A DNA stretch of 64,000 bases from Betaproteobacteria bacterium (GTDB taxonomy: Bacteria; Pseudomonadota; Gammaproteobacteria; Burkholderiales; Ga0077523): assembly GCA_016125475.1 (NCBI GenBank), contig WGLR01000008.1, positions 1 to 64,000 on the forward strand. Reading direction: 5' to 3'. Below the pieces are notes generated by a model that searched no databases, had not been told where the DNA came from, and was given only the letters and a program-made list of their open reading frames with translations. Position 1 is the first letter of the stretch; the number at the start of each line of letters is the position of its first letter. A program made the translations under genes and the position numbers. This document shows positions 9,817 to 20,698 of this stretch, piece after piece.

Positions 9817-10811
9817 GGCAGTTCGATCGCGGGCTCCCGCCTGAACGGCCACTTGCCGTCGAGTTCCCGGAGCAGCCGGCTGCTCCTGCGAACGCTCTCG
9901 TCCACCTCCCGGCGAAGCGACGAGAGGTCCGCCGTGGCATCCCGCGCCGATCGGGAAACGGTCCTGATGTCCGCGGTAGCCGCCTGTGCATTGTCCAGCG
10001 CAGCGTCGAGCTTGCGCACGCTCGCGCGCAGTTCGCCGAGACCGGAATCGAGCTGCACCATCGCCTTCCTCGCCTCGTCGGCGACACCGTCGTCGCCGAG
10101 CAGCCGGGCGTCTGCCCGCGCGATCACCTGTTCCAGGCGTCGCGCGGAGCGGTCGAGCGTTCCGGCGAGCACCGCGACCCGGTCGATGGTTTCGACGACC
10201 TTGTGCGCACTGTCGTCGCTGCCTGTCAGTCCGGCGAGGATGCCGTTCTCGCCGGCCATTCTCGTGGTCACGACCTCCAGTCGCGCCAGACTGCGACTGA
10301 GGCTGGAGTCCGCCTGCGTGAGACGCTCGACGTTGCCGAGAATCGTCTCCACGCGTGCCACGATGTCCGGCAGGTCCTTCATCGCATCCTCGACGAGCAG
10401 TCTGCCGCGAGCACCGTCGGGCAGCGGCGGATCGTTCACGTTCGGGGAGTCCACGCGGATCCGCGCCCCGCCCACGAGCGGTCGCACCAGGGAGAAGGTG
10501 CTGGACGTGCGCAGCCAGCGTGCGTCGCGTTCCCGGACGGACACCTCCACCCACACCGCACCGTCGTTCGAGAGTCCCATGCCGCTCACGGAACCCATCG
10601 GGAAGCCGGAGAACGTGACAGGCATTCCGACGCTCACGCCATCGACGTCGCGCGCGACGAGAACGATGCGGCGCGACGCCTCGAAAACGCCGCGCGCGTA
10701 GAGGGCATAGGCCGTGAGCGCCACGATGGCGAGCGGCACGAGGAGCAGCAGCGCGCCGACCTTCAGCCTGAGGTGTCGGAGTCCGGACGGTCGTACAGCG
10801 GCGCGTTCCAT
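9813..10811 (-). CDS. MlaD-like MCE-domain protein
   Basis: This 332-residue MCE protein is the kind that forms periplasmic lipid-conducting rings attached to an MlaE permease. After a short cytoplasmic start (ERAAVRPSGLRHLRLK) there is one membrane helix (GALLLLVPLAIVALTAYAL, about 19-37). The MCE domain follows with VDGVSVGMPVTFSGFPMGSV and ends around residue 140. The remaining half is a long helical tail rich in Ala, Arg, Ser and Asp with repeated hydrophobic spacing, typical of MCE proteins that extend across the periplasm. The start was set at the ATG preceding the helix; it lies 49 bases inside the end of the upstream ATPase-like gene. Confidence 0.88.
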   Translation of the reverse strand: MERAAVRPSGLRHLRLKVGALLLLVPLAIVALTAYALYARGVFEASRRIVLVARDVDGVSVGMPVTFSGFPMGSVSGMGLSNDGAVWVEVSVRERDARWLRTSSTFSLVRPLVGGARIRVDSPNVNDPPLPDGARGRLLVEDAMKDLPDIVARVETILGNVERLTQADSSLSRSLARLEVVTTRMAGENGILAGLTGSDDSAHKVVETIDRVAVLAGTLDRSARRLEQVIARADARLLGDDGVADEARKAMVQLDSGLGELRASVRKLDAALDNAQAATADIRTVSRSARDATADLSSLRREVDESVRRSSRLLRELDGKWPFRREPAIELP

Positions 10812-11287
10812 GCGTAATCCAGGATCGAGCAGTTCCGATATTCGCCGGCGAGCGGCGCGAGCACGGACTCCAGAAACTCCGGGTATGGAATGTCGGGCAG
10901 CTGCAGCGCCGGCCGATCGACGAGGATTATAGGCTTCGTCATCAGCACGCCGCGAACGAGCTTCGTCACGAAGCGGTCCTCCCGGCTGATGTCCGGATCG
11001 CGGAGTGCCGCGCATTCGGTCCGCCCTGCCAGCGCGAGCAGCCGCAGGCCCATCGCGGCGGCATCGTCGAACGACAGCCCGAGCCGGAACTGGGGTACCA
11101 GGGCGATGTTCTCGATGACGGTGAGATTGGCGCGCAGCGGCAGCCACTCCGCGACGAGAGCCGCGTCGGGGTGCCGGGAAATGATGTCCTCGCGCTCGGC
11201 GGAGTCGCGCACGAAGATCGGCAGCCCCTTGGGCGTGCCCAGAACGGGCGCCGCGGTGGATGCGGGAGCCACGCGAGACTCAGGCAT
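10763..11287 (-). CDS. truncated ABC-ATPase-like protein lacking a Walker A motif (MlaF position)
   Basis: This 174-residue protein occupies the place of the MlaF ATPase. Its middle aligns by eye with the second half of such ATPases: LRANLTVIENIALVP resembles the post-Q-loop region, DISREDRFVTKLVRGVLMTKP sits where the LSGG signature helix would be, and PIILVDRP resembles Walker B with the catalytic Glu replaced by Arg (residue 125). No P-loop is present and there is no room for one, because the gene starts 8 bases before the intact mlaE gene ends. The frame is open and codon use looks normal, so this is probably a functional non-catalytic remnant rather than fresh decay. It overlaps the MCE gene by 49 bases. 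Confidence 0.75.
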   Translation of the reverse strand: MPESRVAPASTAAPVLGTPKGLPIFVRDSAEREDIISRHPDAALVAEWLPLRANLTVIENIALVPQFRLGLSFDDAAAMGLRLLALAGRTECAALRDPDISREDRFVTKLVRGVLMTKPIILVDRPALQLPDIPYPEFLESVLAPLAGEYRNCSILDYAWNAPLYDRPDSDTSG

Positions 11288-12080
11288 AGAGAATCACCAG
11301 CGCGACCACCTCGATCAGCATCACCGCGAAGAAGAGCCGCACCATGCCGTGGAGCACGGCGATCGGCGCGAAGAAGATCTTGCGCGGCGCACTCATGGAT
11401 TCCGCGATCGGGATGACGGTCACCGCGAGCCCGAAGAGCAGGGTCTTCGACCAGAGCAGCGTCATCGTGACGCCATCGAAGACCGTGCCGACGACGGCCC
11501 GGAGGTCGGCGGACGGCGCACTCCAGGGTCGGTACCCGGTCACGACGAAGTGCGCACAGAGTACGGAAACCGCGACGCCCGTCGCCGTGAGGGACAGGAC
11601 GGAAAACGTGCCTCCGATCACGCGCGGGATCAGCTCGAGCCTGACGGGATCGATTCCGGCGCGTTCGAGCGCGCCGATCTCGTTCCTTATGCGCATGAGC
11701 GAGACTTCGGTGGAGATCGCGGCTCCGGTCCGCAGAGCCACGAACAGTGCCGTGAGCAGCGGCACGACCTCCAGGACGAGTGCGCGCAGCGTGAACTCGA
11801 GGGCGTATTCGTACACACCGTATCGCCGCGCGGCAACCGCGAGGATGTGCGTCACGACCAGGCTGAAGATCGCGACGAACAGCACGTAACCGCCGATGAT
11901 CTGCCAGGCCGTGAAGTAGATCTGGCGCAGCACCACCTCACGCGTCGCACTGTTGTAGGTCGACCGGGCGCAGACCCCGCGCAGGGCAACACCCGCGAAC
12001 CGGAACACTTCGCTCCACGCCTTCAACCGGTTCTCGAAACCGGCGCCACGTCGGACCAGATAGTCGCCCAGAGCACTCAT
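11280..12080 (-). CDS. mlaE: MlaE-family lipid ABC-transporter permease
   Basis: This 266-residue integral membrane protein of the MlaE (DUF140) family is the permease of MCE-linked phospholipid transporters. It has five or six hydrophobic segments. The coupling region LRTGAAISTEVSLMRIRNEIGALERAGIDPVR contains the conserved E-(M/I)-G-(A/T)-(M/L) motif contacting the ATPase, and the C-terminal half includes IPIAESMSAPRK. It is the first gene of a four-gene unit (permease, ATPase-like, MCE, lipoprotein). No complete MlaF-type ATPase lies in the operon, so energy coupling must come from elsewhere if transport is active. Confidence 0.9.
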   Translation of the reverse strand: MSALGDYLVRRGAGFENRLKAWSEVFRFAGVALRGVCARSTYNSATREVVLRQIYFTAWQIIGGYVLFVAIFSLVVTHILAVAARRYGVYEYALEFTLRALVLEVVPLLTALFVALRTGAAISTEVSLMRIRNEIGALERAGIDPVRLELIPRVIGGTFSVLSLTATGVAVSVLCAHFVVTGYRPWSAPSADLRAVVGTVFDGVTMTLLWSKTLLFGLAVTVIPIAESMSAPRKIFFAPIAVLHGMVRLFFAVMLIEVVALVILYA

Positions 12081-12281
12081 TTCGGTTCCGTTCTCGCTTG
12101 CCCTGCCGCTCGGTAAATGCGCTGAATCCTACCCGAGTGTCCGCCATCGAATCGCCTCCCGTGCCTTCCGCCGCAACCGCTGCGGGAGCGCCCGAACGTG
12201 TCCCCACGGGATAGCGGGTCTTCTGTCGCCCTTACATACATTGCCACCAACGAAACTCCTTATCCGATTGATTTCATTGGC

Positions 12282-12296
12282 GGGCATCAGTCTTGC
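12282..12296 (+). promoter_or_regulatory. candidate sigma-54 (RpoN) promoter element
   Basis: The sequence reads GGGCA at the -24 position and TTGC at the -12 position, with ten bases between the invariant GG (12283-12284) and GC (12295-12296). The consensus is TGGCA...TTGC(A/T). It lies about 135 bp before the PEP-CTERM start. PEP-CTERM genes in several proteobacteria depend on RpoN with the PrsK/PrsR regulators, which makes the match plausible. One short match in GC-rich DNA could also be chance. Confidence 0.35.
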
Positions 12297-12370
12297 CAAG
12301 GAGGGGACGTTCAGTAGAACAACGCGCCGCCGGAGACTGTTCCGCAACATGTGTCGGCAGGCGCGTACAT

Positions 12371-12397
12371 GCGCCACCCGCGGGTGCTGGGTGGCGC
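12371..12397 (+). promoter_or_regulatory. hairpin in the PEP-CTERM leader
   Basis: GCGCCACCC and GGGTGGCGC form a perfect 9-bp GC-rich stem around a 9-base loop. It ends 33 bases before the GTG start of the PEP-CTERM gene. There is no T-run after it, so it is not a typical intrinsic terminator. It may stabilise the leader or act as a protein-binding dyad. Confidence 0.45.
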
Positions 12398-12430
12398 CGT
12401 CGTCCAGAATAGCAATCCAGGAGAAGTGCT

Positions 12431-13066
12431 GTGTCCCTGTTCCAACGTATCCTCGTCGCTTGTGCAGCTTTCACCGGTCTCGCCTCCGGTGCTCAGGCCG
12501 CTCCGTTCAACTTCCTCGATGACTTCTCGCCGCAGACAGGTTCCTGGTCGGTGTCGAACACGAGCACCGGGGCAGCCGGCATCCTCGGCCAGCTCGACGG
12601 AGGTTCGGCCACGCTCTCGCTGAGCGCGCCGGGCGCGGGCAACGCCACCCTCTCCTTCGACCTTCTGGGCTTCGGTAGTGTCGACGCCTACAACTGCTGC
12701 ACGGACATCTTCTCGCTCTCGGTCAACGGCAATGCGCTGTTCCGCGCCGCATTCAGCATGGGGGGTGGTGGTACGGAACAGATCGACCTCAACACCGCGG
12801 GAGCAACCGTCACCGGCACCGGCACGATGAGCAGGCACATCTCGATGTCGATCCTGCTCCAGTCCGGAACGAACTCGCTCGTGTTCGACTACGGCCAGAT
12901 GCAGGGACTGAACGACGAATCCTGGGGACTGGACAACGTCTCCGTCTCCGCACGAGATCTCGTCGCACCCGACAATACCGTTCCCGAGCCTTCGACCATC
13001 GGCCTCGTCGGTGCGGCGATCGTCGCGTTCGGCATGCGCGCCCGCAGGACGGGCGCGAAACGCTGA
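12431..13066 (+). CDS. PEP-CTERM sorting-domain protein
   Basis: This is a 211-residue exported protein. It starts with GTG, supported by AGGAGAA seven bases upstream. A signal peptide (FQRILVACAAFTGLASGAQA) precedes a Gly/Ser/Thr/Asn-rich beta-type domain with a single Cys-Cys pair near residue 98. The C-terminus holds VPEPSTIGLVGAAIVAFGM followed by an Arg-rich tail, the tripartite PEP-CTERM signal processed by an exosortase/EpsH system. Such proteins are usually exported to the envelope or extracellular matrix. No exosortase is in the window, so the sorting machinery must be elsewhere. The domain function is unknown. Confidence 0.9.
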   Translation: MSLFQRILVACAAFTGLASGAQAAPFNFLDDFSPQTGSWSVSNTSTGAAGILGQLDGGSATLSLSAPGAGNATLSFDLLGFGSVDAYNCCTDIFSLSVNGNALFRAAFSMGGGGTEQIDLNTAGATVTGTGTMSRHISMSILLQSGTNSLVFDYGQMQGLNDESWGLDNVSVSARDLVAPDNTVPEPSTIGLVGAAIVAFGMRARRTGAKR

Positions 13067-13185
13067 GTCGTCGGCTCACGGCGTCATCACGCATCGGGGT
13101 CTCGTGCACTGCCGGCACGGGCTCTCCGATGCAGTACCGCCCGTCGATCGGCCTGGTCATCGGACTTGCCGGAGCCGGTCCGATT

Positions 13186-13347
13186 TCAGGGAGACGTGTC
13201 TCGGTCGTCCCGCTCAGCCTTCCGCATCGCCGTCTCCGCCTCCGCGATGGCCTGACGTTGCTGCGGCTTCCACCGGTTGCTCCAGCCCCGTTTGTGCGGC
13301 TTGCAGAGCGCACAGCTCCGATGCTTGCGCCTGTACTGTTTTCTCAC
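13186..13347 (-). CDS. conserved small basic protein with CxxC and RGWxNRWKP motif
   Basis: This 53-residue protein starts with GTG (13347), preceded by a strong GAGGAGG ribosome site four bases upstream. It reads RKQYRRKHRSCALCKPHKRG followed by WSNRWKPQ and a charged helical tail ending in RDTSP. The CALCKPHK...W..RWKP pattern is one I recognise from small uncharacterised proteins in other proteobacteria. A CxxC plus basic residues suggests metal and/or nucleic-acid binding, but no function is known to me. It sits 41 bp downstream of the DUF3592 gene on the same strand, so it is the third gene of the MAPEG-DUF3592-small protein unit. It is easily missed because it uses GTG inside a longer antisense-like frame. 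Confidence 0.75.
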   Translation of the reverse strand: MRKQYRRKHRSCALCKPHKRGWSNRWKPQQRQAIAEAETAMRKAERDDRDTSP

Positions 13348-13388
13348 GCGTCCTCCTCGTCTGCCACACTCCAGCGTCTGGAACCGTA

Positions 13389-13882
13389 TCAGTGGTAGCG
13401 GACGATGTAGAGCGCCGTCGGCAACGCGGCGATCGCGATCGTGACCAGCTGACTGACCCACCCGGTCCGGATCAGGAAACTCTTCGCCGGATTGCGCGGA
13501 TCGTAGTAGACAGTGACATGACCCTCGTCGTCCGACTCGACCCCGCGCAGCTGCGCGTTCAGCAGGAAGCGCATGTTGCGGGACGCGACCATCATCCAGG
13601 GTGACACTCTCTTGCCGAGATAGCGGCGCCCGTCGACCTGGTATTCGTACAACGCCTCGGGCACGTACTGCTGGTCGGTCTTCGCCCACGCGGTGCCGCC
13701 GAACCTCCTGACGCCGGCACTGATCAGCCTGCCCCTCACACCCGGCCACCGCGAGATCCTGTTCTGGTGAAACGCGGAGTACGCGCAGACGAGGACCAGG
13801 TAGAGGCAGGCCAGCAGGAAGATGCTCCGTCGATCCCCGTCGAGGGCCGCGAGGATCGTGTCATGCGCCGCTTCGGCCAGGG

Positions 13883-13886
<4 letters not shown>
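13389..13886 (-). CDS. DUF3592-type membrane protein
   Basis: This is a 165-residue protein with one N-terminal membrane helix (FLLACLYLVLVCAYSAF), a soluble beta-rich domain, and a second helix near the C-terminus (VSQLVTIAIAALPTALYIV). The ALYEYQVDGRRYLGKRV and VTVYYDPRNPAKSFL segments are the hallmarks of DUF3592, whose function is unknown. The ATG chosen overlaps the upstream MAPEG stop (ATGA); an in-frame extension of 19 codons is not supported. It probably acts in the inner membrane. Confidence 0.85.
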
Positions 13887-16575
<2,689 letters not shown>

Positions 16576-16753
16576 TCGGCCGGTCTTTCCGGACCGGCGA
16601 CGTTCGCCGTGCGTGCCTGTCTCTGGCAGACCGGCCAGCATCGGATCGATGCCCACACGCATTCCCGGAAGGTAACCGGACGACCACAGGTGCCGGCGCC
16701 CCGACACGACCACAGGCGCGTGCCTCGCCGGTGGTCCGGAACTCCGCGGACGA

Positions 16754-16770
16754 ATCCCGCCTTGCGGGAT
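16754..16770 (-). terminator. hairpin just after the ychF stop
   Basis: ATCCCGC and GCGGGAT form a 7-bp perfect stem around a 3-base loop, beginning 2 bases after the ychF stop codon on the minus strand. No clear T-run follows, so termination may be weak or Rho-assisted. Confidence 0.45.
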
Positions 16771-16772
16771 CG

Positions 16773-17867
16773 TCAGACGTTGAAGCGGAAATGCACGACG
16801 TCGCCGTCGCGCATCACGTACTCCTTGCCTTCGAGACGCATCCTGCCGGCCTCTTTCGCGCCCTGCTCCCCTTTCAGCGCGACGTAGTCGTCGTACGCGA
16901 TGACTTCCGCGCGGATGAAGCCCCGCTCGAAATCCGTGTGGATCACGCCCGCAGCCTGAGGTGCGGTGTCCCCCTGATGGATCGTCCACGCGCGCACTTC
17001 CTTCTCGCCCGCGGTGAAGTAGGTCTGGAGGCCCAGCAGCCCGAAGGCCGCGCGGATCACGCGATTCAGACCGGGCTCCTCGAGTCCCATGTCCGCGAGG
17101 AAGAGCTGCTTGTCCTCGTCGGCCATGTCGGCGATCTGCGCTTCCGTGGCCGCGCAGATCGCGACGACCGGAGCCCCCTCCTTCTCCGCGTGTGCCCTGA
17201 CCTGCTCCAGGAGTGCGTTGTTCTCGAATCCGTCCTCCGCGACGTTCGCGACGTACATGGCCGGCTTCATCGTGAGCAGGAAGAGCGGCCGGACCAGCGC
17301 GAGCTCTTCCTTCGACATGTCGAGCGTGCGTGCGGGCCGGGCCTCGTCGAGCACCTTCTGCAGGCGTTCCAGCACGGCGACCAGTCGCTGTGCCTCCTTG
17401 TCGCCGCCCGCCTTCGCGACCTTACTGTAGCGCGCGAGCTGCTTCTCGACCGATGCGAGATCCGCGAGCGCAAGCTCGGTGTTGATCACCTCGATGTCGG
17501 AGACCGGATCGACCTGACCCGCGACGTGCACGACGTTCGAGTCGTCGAAGCAGCGCACGACGTGCGCGATGGCGTCCGTCTCGCGAATGTTCGCGAGGAA
17601 CTGGTTGCCGAGCCCCTCTCCCTTGGACGCGCCGGCCACGAGCCCCGCGATGTCGACGAACTCGACCGTTGCAGGCAGCACGCGCTGAGGCTTGACGATC
17701 TCGGCGAGCCTGTCGAGACGCGTGTCCGGCAGTTCGACGATCCCAACGTTCGGCTCGATCGTGCAGAACGGATAGTTCTCGGCGGCGATGCCCGCCTTGG
17801 TGAGGGCATTGAACAGGGTGGACTTGCCGACGTTCGGCAGTCCGACGATTCCGCACTTGAGGCTCAT
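16773..17867 (-). CDS. ychF: YchF/OLA1-family ATPase
   Basis: YchF (364 residues) is a universally conserved Obg-related P-loop protein that prefers ATP and associates with ribosomes. Landmarks are [20 protein letters not shown] (G1 at the N-terminus), the [14 protein letters not shown] switch region, [20 protein letters not shown] (G3), and the C-terminal TGS domain with [20 protein letters not shown]. Length is standard. It follows pth (45-bp gap) in the usual prs-rplY-pth-ychF order. Confidence 0.98.
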   Translation of the reverse strand: MSLKCGIVGLPNVGKSTLFNALTKAGIAAENYPFCTIEPNVGIVELPDTRLDRLAEIVKPQRVLPATVEFVDIAGLVAGASKGEGLGNQFLANIRETDAIAHVVRCFDDSNVVHVAGQVDPVSDIEVINTELALADLASVEKQLARYSKVAKAGGDKEAQRLVAVLERLQKVLDEARPARTLDMSKEELALVRPLFLLTMKPAMYVANVAEDGFENNALLEQVRAHAEKEGAPVVAICAATEAQIADMADEDKQLFLADMGLEEPGLNRVIRAAFGLLGLQTYFTAGEKEVRAWTIHQGDTAPQAAGVIHTDFERGFIRAEVIAYDDYVALKGEQGAKEAGRMRLEGKEYVMRDGDVVHFRFNV

Positions 17868-17912
17868 GAATTGGCTCGCTTTCTGGAAATGGTCGACGGA
17901 GCGGGCAACATC

Positions 17913-18497
17913 TCACGCGTCTCCGCCACGGTGGCGCCGCGTGTGCAGCTCGAGCATCGCGGCCTCGGTGTCGTCTTCGAGCAGCAGAGGCCAGACCTCC
18001 AGACTCTTCATGATCGCGGACTCGATGGCGGTCATCTCCTCGCGGCGGGGTGCCTGAAGCACATAGTGGATCACCTGGTTGCGATCACCGGGATGACCGA
18101 TGCCGATGCGCAACCGCCAGAAGTCCTGGCCGATGTTCGCGATGATGTCCTTCAGGCCGTTGTGTCCTGCCGCACCGCCTCCGCGCTTGAGCTTCACGTC
18201 GCCGGGAGCCAGGTCCAGTTCGTCGTGCACGACCAGGATCTCCTCCGGCGGAATCTTGTAGAAGCGCGAGAGCGCGTTCACCGCTCGTCCGCTCGCGTTC
18301 ATGAAGGTGAGTGGCTCGAGCAGCCAGCACTCGCGACCGCCTTCGTTCGCGCGCGCGACGGCGCCGTGGAAGCGCGACTCGTTGCGCAGGGCAACACCAC
18401 ACCGGTCGGCCACGGCGTCGACGAACCAGAAGCCCGCGTTGTGGCGAGTCGGTTCGTACTCGCGACCGGGATTGCCCAGGCCTACAAGCAATCGCAT
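17913..18497 (-). CDS. pth: peptidyl-tRNA hydrolase
   Basis: Pth (194 residues) releases peptides from peptidyl-tRNA that has dropped off the ribosome. [20 protein letters not shown] carries the catalytic His, FMNASGRAV and [11 protein letters not shown] carry the substrate-binding Asn and Asp, and [13 protein letters not shown] is present. The chosen ATG begins directly at the conserved [10 protein letters not shown]; a 56-codon upstream extension is unsupported. The C-terminus after position 185 is a short variable tail. Confidence 0.97.
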   Translation of the reverse strand: MRLLVGLGNPGREYEPTRHNAGFWFVDAVADRCGVALRNESRFHGAVARANEGGRECWLLEPLTFMNASGRAVNALSRFYKIPPEEILVVHDELDLAPGDVKLKRGGGAAGHNGLKDIIANIGQDFWRLRIGIGHPGDRNQVIHYVLQAPRREEMTAIESAIMKSLEVWPLLLEDDTEAAMLELHTRRHRGGDA

Positions 18498-18797
18498 CTC
18501 TGATGGAATCTCCGTTCTAGCCGGCCCGACCGCTCGCCGTGCGAGTGGCCCCCACACGCGGGACATCGTTCGGACGGCGAGCGCATCGGGGTCGTCATCG
18601 AATGGTCCGCGCCCCGCGCACCGTGTGATCCTGAACGGCGCGGGCCGCGACAGGGCCGGAAGCACCGATGGGGCCAGCCGCTCGCCTGCCCGGGGCCGCC
18701 TCGCATCAAGGGGAATGACCGGATCGAAAAAAGCCCGCCACGAGCAGTGCTCAAGGCGGGCCTGGTGCCGTCCCGAGGAATGCTCCCGGGTGACAGG
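18498..18797 (-). other. 300-bp region between rplY and pth
   Basis: No gene was recognised in this stretch. It holds the rplY terminator at its rplY-proximal end (18727-18761) and a probable separate promoter region for pth-ychF near 18500-18600. Open frames crossing it are low-complexity Arg/Pro-rich and lack family character. Confidence 0.6.
18727..18761 (-). terminator. intrinsic terminator of rplY
   Basis: On the minus strand, GCCCGCC and GGCGGGC form a 7-bp stem enclosing a loop that itself contains the inner palindrome GAGCACTGCTC, and a run of six T follows at 18732-18727. It lies 36 bp after the rplY stop, which separates prs-rplY from pth-ychF transcription. Confidence 0.8.
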
Positions 18798-19433
18798 TTA
18801 CTTCGTTGCCGCTGCGGCGGCCTCGTCTCCGGCCTCGCCTTCCTCGGTCTCGGCAGCACCCCCGCCACCAGGAGTCTGAATGGTGACGACGACAGCGTTC
18901 TCGCCCCGCTTGAGCTGGCTCGATTCGGCGCCGGCCGGGAACTTGATGTCCGCGAGGTGAATGGACTGTCCGAGCTGCATCTCGCCGAGGTCGATCTCGA
19001 TGAACTCCGGCAGGTTGTCGGGCAGGCAGTGTACGTCCACTTCGTTCATCACGTGGTTCACGACACCGTGGCCGAACTTGACGCCGGGTGCCATTTCCAT
19101 GTTCAGGAAGTGCAGGGGCACCTTGACGTGGATGACCTCGTCCTTCGCCACACGCTGGAAGTCCACGTGAAGGACCTCGGGCTTGTAGGGGTGCATCTGC
19201 ACGTCCCGCAACAGCACGCGGGAGGTGTCGTCACCGACCTTCATCGTGAGCACGGACGCGTGGAAGGACTCGTGCCGAAGGCGCTGGATCAGTGCATTGT
19301 GGTCCAGTTCGATTGCCTGGGGAGTGGCTCCACCGCCATAGACGATCCCGGGAACCAGTCCCTTGCGGCGCAGGCGGCGGCTCGCACCCGTTCCCTGCAA
19401 CGACCGCGGACTTGCGATCACTTCCATTTTCAT
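18798..19433 (-). CDS. rplY: ribosomal protein bL25, long (Ctc/TL5) form
   Basis: This 211-residue bL25 protein of the general-stress Ctc type binds 5S rRNA. The N-terminal bL25 domain (MEVIASPR to about residue 95) includes RRKGLVPGIVYGGG and RDVQMHPYKPEVLHVDFQRV. A second beta domain (VPLHFLNMEMAPGVK to VVVTIQTP) follows. The tail is Gly, Glu and Ala rich, ending AAAAATK. GGAGAA six bases before ATG 19433 supports the start; a second Met two codons later could also serve. It is downstream of prs (89-bp gap), the usual pairing. Confidence 0.97.
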   Translation of the reverse strand: MKMEVIASPRSLQGTGASRRLRRKGLVPGIVYGGGATPQAIELDHNALIQRLRHESFHASVLTMKVGDDTSRVLLRDVQMHPYKPEVLHVDFQRVAKDEVIHVKVPLHFLNMEMAPGVKFGHGVVNHVMNEVDVHCLPDNLPEFIEIDLGEMQLGQSIHLADIKFPAGAESSQLKRGENAVVVTIQTPGGGGAAETEEGEAGDEAAAAATK

Positions 19434-19522
19434 GACTTTCTCCTGAGGTTCGGCACCGGCCGCGACCAGTCGGCACCGCCTTTCGAAAGGGGCCTTCGCC
19501 CCGCCTTCGGAGTGCCTGTCGG

Positions 19523-20473
19523 CTACTCCATGAACAGCGAGGACACGGAGTCCTCGTTGCTGATCCTTCGCATCGTCTCGGCGAGCAGGCCGGCCGCGCT
19601 GAGCGCCCGGATCTTGCCGCACGCACGCGCGTCGTCGCGAAGCGGAATCGTGTCCGTGACGATGAGTTCGTCGAGCACGGACGCGGAGATGCGCTCGATC
19701 GCCTTTCCCGACAGCACCGGATGGGTACAGTACGCGAGCACGCGCGCCGCCCCCTTCTCCTTCAGGGCCAGCGCTGCCTCGCAGAGCGTGTTGGCCGTGT
19801 CCACCATGTCGTCCATGATGATGCAGGTGCGTTCGGACACGTCCCCGATGATGTTCATCACCGTGGCGACGTTCGGACGCGGGCGGCGCTTGTCGATGAT
19901 CGCGAGATCGCTCTCGAGGCGTTTCGCGAGCGCGCGGGCACGCACGACCCCGCCGACGTCGGGCGACACGACGATGAGATTCTGGTACCCGTGCTTCCAC
20001 ACGTCCCCGAGCAGGATGGGGGCCGCGTAGATGTTGTCCACCGGAATGTCGAAGAAGCCCTGGATCTGGTCCGCGTGCAGATCCATCGTGAGCACCCGGT
20101 CCACGCCCACGGACTGCAGCATGTTCGCGACGACCTTCGCGCTGATCGCGACGCGCGCCGATCTGGGGCGGCGGTCCTGTCGCGCGTAGCCGAAATACGG
20201 AATGGCCGCGGTGATCCGCCCGGCGGACGATCGCTTGAGGGCGTCGACCATCAGCATGACTTCCATCAGGCTGTCGTTCGTGGGCATGCAGGTGGACTGG
20301 AGCACGAACACGTCCTTGCCGCGGACGTTCTCGAGCAGTTCCACCATGACCTCGCCGTCACTGAAGCGGCCCACCGTGGCACGCCCGAGCCTGATGTTCA
20401 GATGCTTGCACACATCCTCGGCAAGACGGGGATGTGCATTGCCGGTGAACACCATCAGACTGTCGTAGGCCAT
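19523..20473 (-). CDS. prs: ribose-phosphate pyrophosphokinase (PRPP synthase)
   Basis: Prs (316 residues) makes PRPP from ribose 5-phosphate and ATP for nucleotide, His and Trp synthesis. The start [18 protein letters not shown] is the usual beginning in betaproteobacteria. Other motifs are [40 protein letters not shown] (ATP-binding flexible loop), [16 protein letters not shown] (Mg site), [19 protein letters not shown] and the PRPP loop [14 protein letters not shown]. Length is exact. It lies just downstream of the tRNA-Gln gene. Confidence 0.98.
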   Translation of the reverse strand: MAYDSLMVFTGNAHPRLAEDVCKHLNIRLGRATVGRFSDGEVMVELLENVRGKDVFVLQSTCMPTNDSLMEVMLMVDALKRSSAGRITAAIPYFGYARQDRRPRSARVAISAKVVANMLQSVGVDRVLTMDLHADQIQGFFDIPVDNIYAAPILLGDVWKHGYQNLIVVSPDVGGVVRARALAKRLESDLAIIDKRRPRPNVATVMNIIGDVSERTCIIMDDMVDTANTLCEAALALKEKGAARVLAYCTHPVLSGKAIERISASVLDELIVTDTIPLRDDARACGKIRALSAAGLLAETMRRISNEDSVSSLFME

Positions 20474-20614
20474 GCTGTTCTGCGGCGAAGGTGAGGAAAG
20501 TTTGATACGACTCAACATGTTGCAGCTGCTCAAGCCGGACGGCGCCCGGCGACGGACGGGCCAGCCGCGCGGGACGATCGTCGGCACCCGACGATGTCCC
20601 GCCGCCACGGGGTA

Positions 20615-20691
20615 TGGCTGGGGAGGAAGGATTCGAACCCTCGAATGCCGGAATCAAAATCCGGTGCCTTAACCAACTTGGCGACTCCCCA
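20615..20691 (-). tRNA. tRNA-Gln (anticodon TTG)
   Basis: The minus strand folds into a complete cloverleaf. The acceptor stem is TGGGGAG/CTCCCCA, the D-arm stem GCC/GGC, the anticodon stem CCGGA/TCCGG around loop TTTTGAT with anticodon TTG, the variable loop has five bases, and the T-arm is GAGGG TTCGAAT CCTTC. The discriminator G is followed by an encoded CCA (20617-20615). Its position between ispE and prs is the typical betaproteobacterial arrangement, and it is probably co-transcribed from the ispE side, with a 7-bp gap to the ispE stop. Confidence 0.97.
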
Positions 20692-20698
20692 AGAATTC

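Larger units (their letters stand above)
12081..12430 (+). other. 350-bp intergenic region between mlaE and the PEP-CTERM gene
   Basis: This gene-free stretch separates the divergently read mlaE and PEP-CTERM genes, so promoters for both should lie here. No coding frame with family character was seen. It contains a candidate sigma-54-type element (12282-12296), a 9-bp perfect hairpin close to the PEP-CTERM start (12371-12397) and an AGGAGAA ribosome site before the GTG start. I saw no repeat or small-RNA signature. Confidence 0.7.

Noticed and set aside
10763-12080. A frameshift or missing piece that would restore a Walker A motif to the short ATPase-like gene.
   Set aside because: The gene starts only eight bases before mlaE ends, mlaE is intact to its stop, and no P-loop (GxxGxGKS/T) was seen in other frames near the junction.
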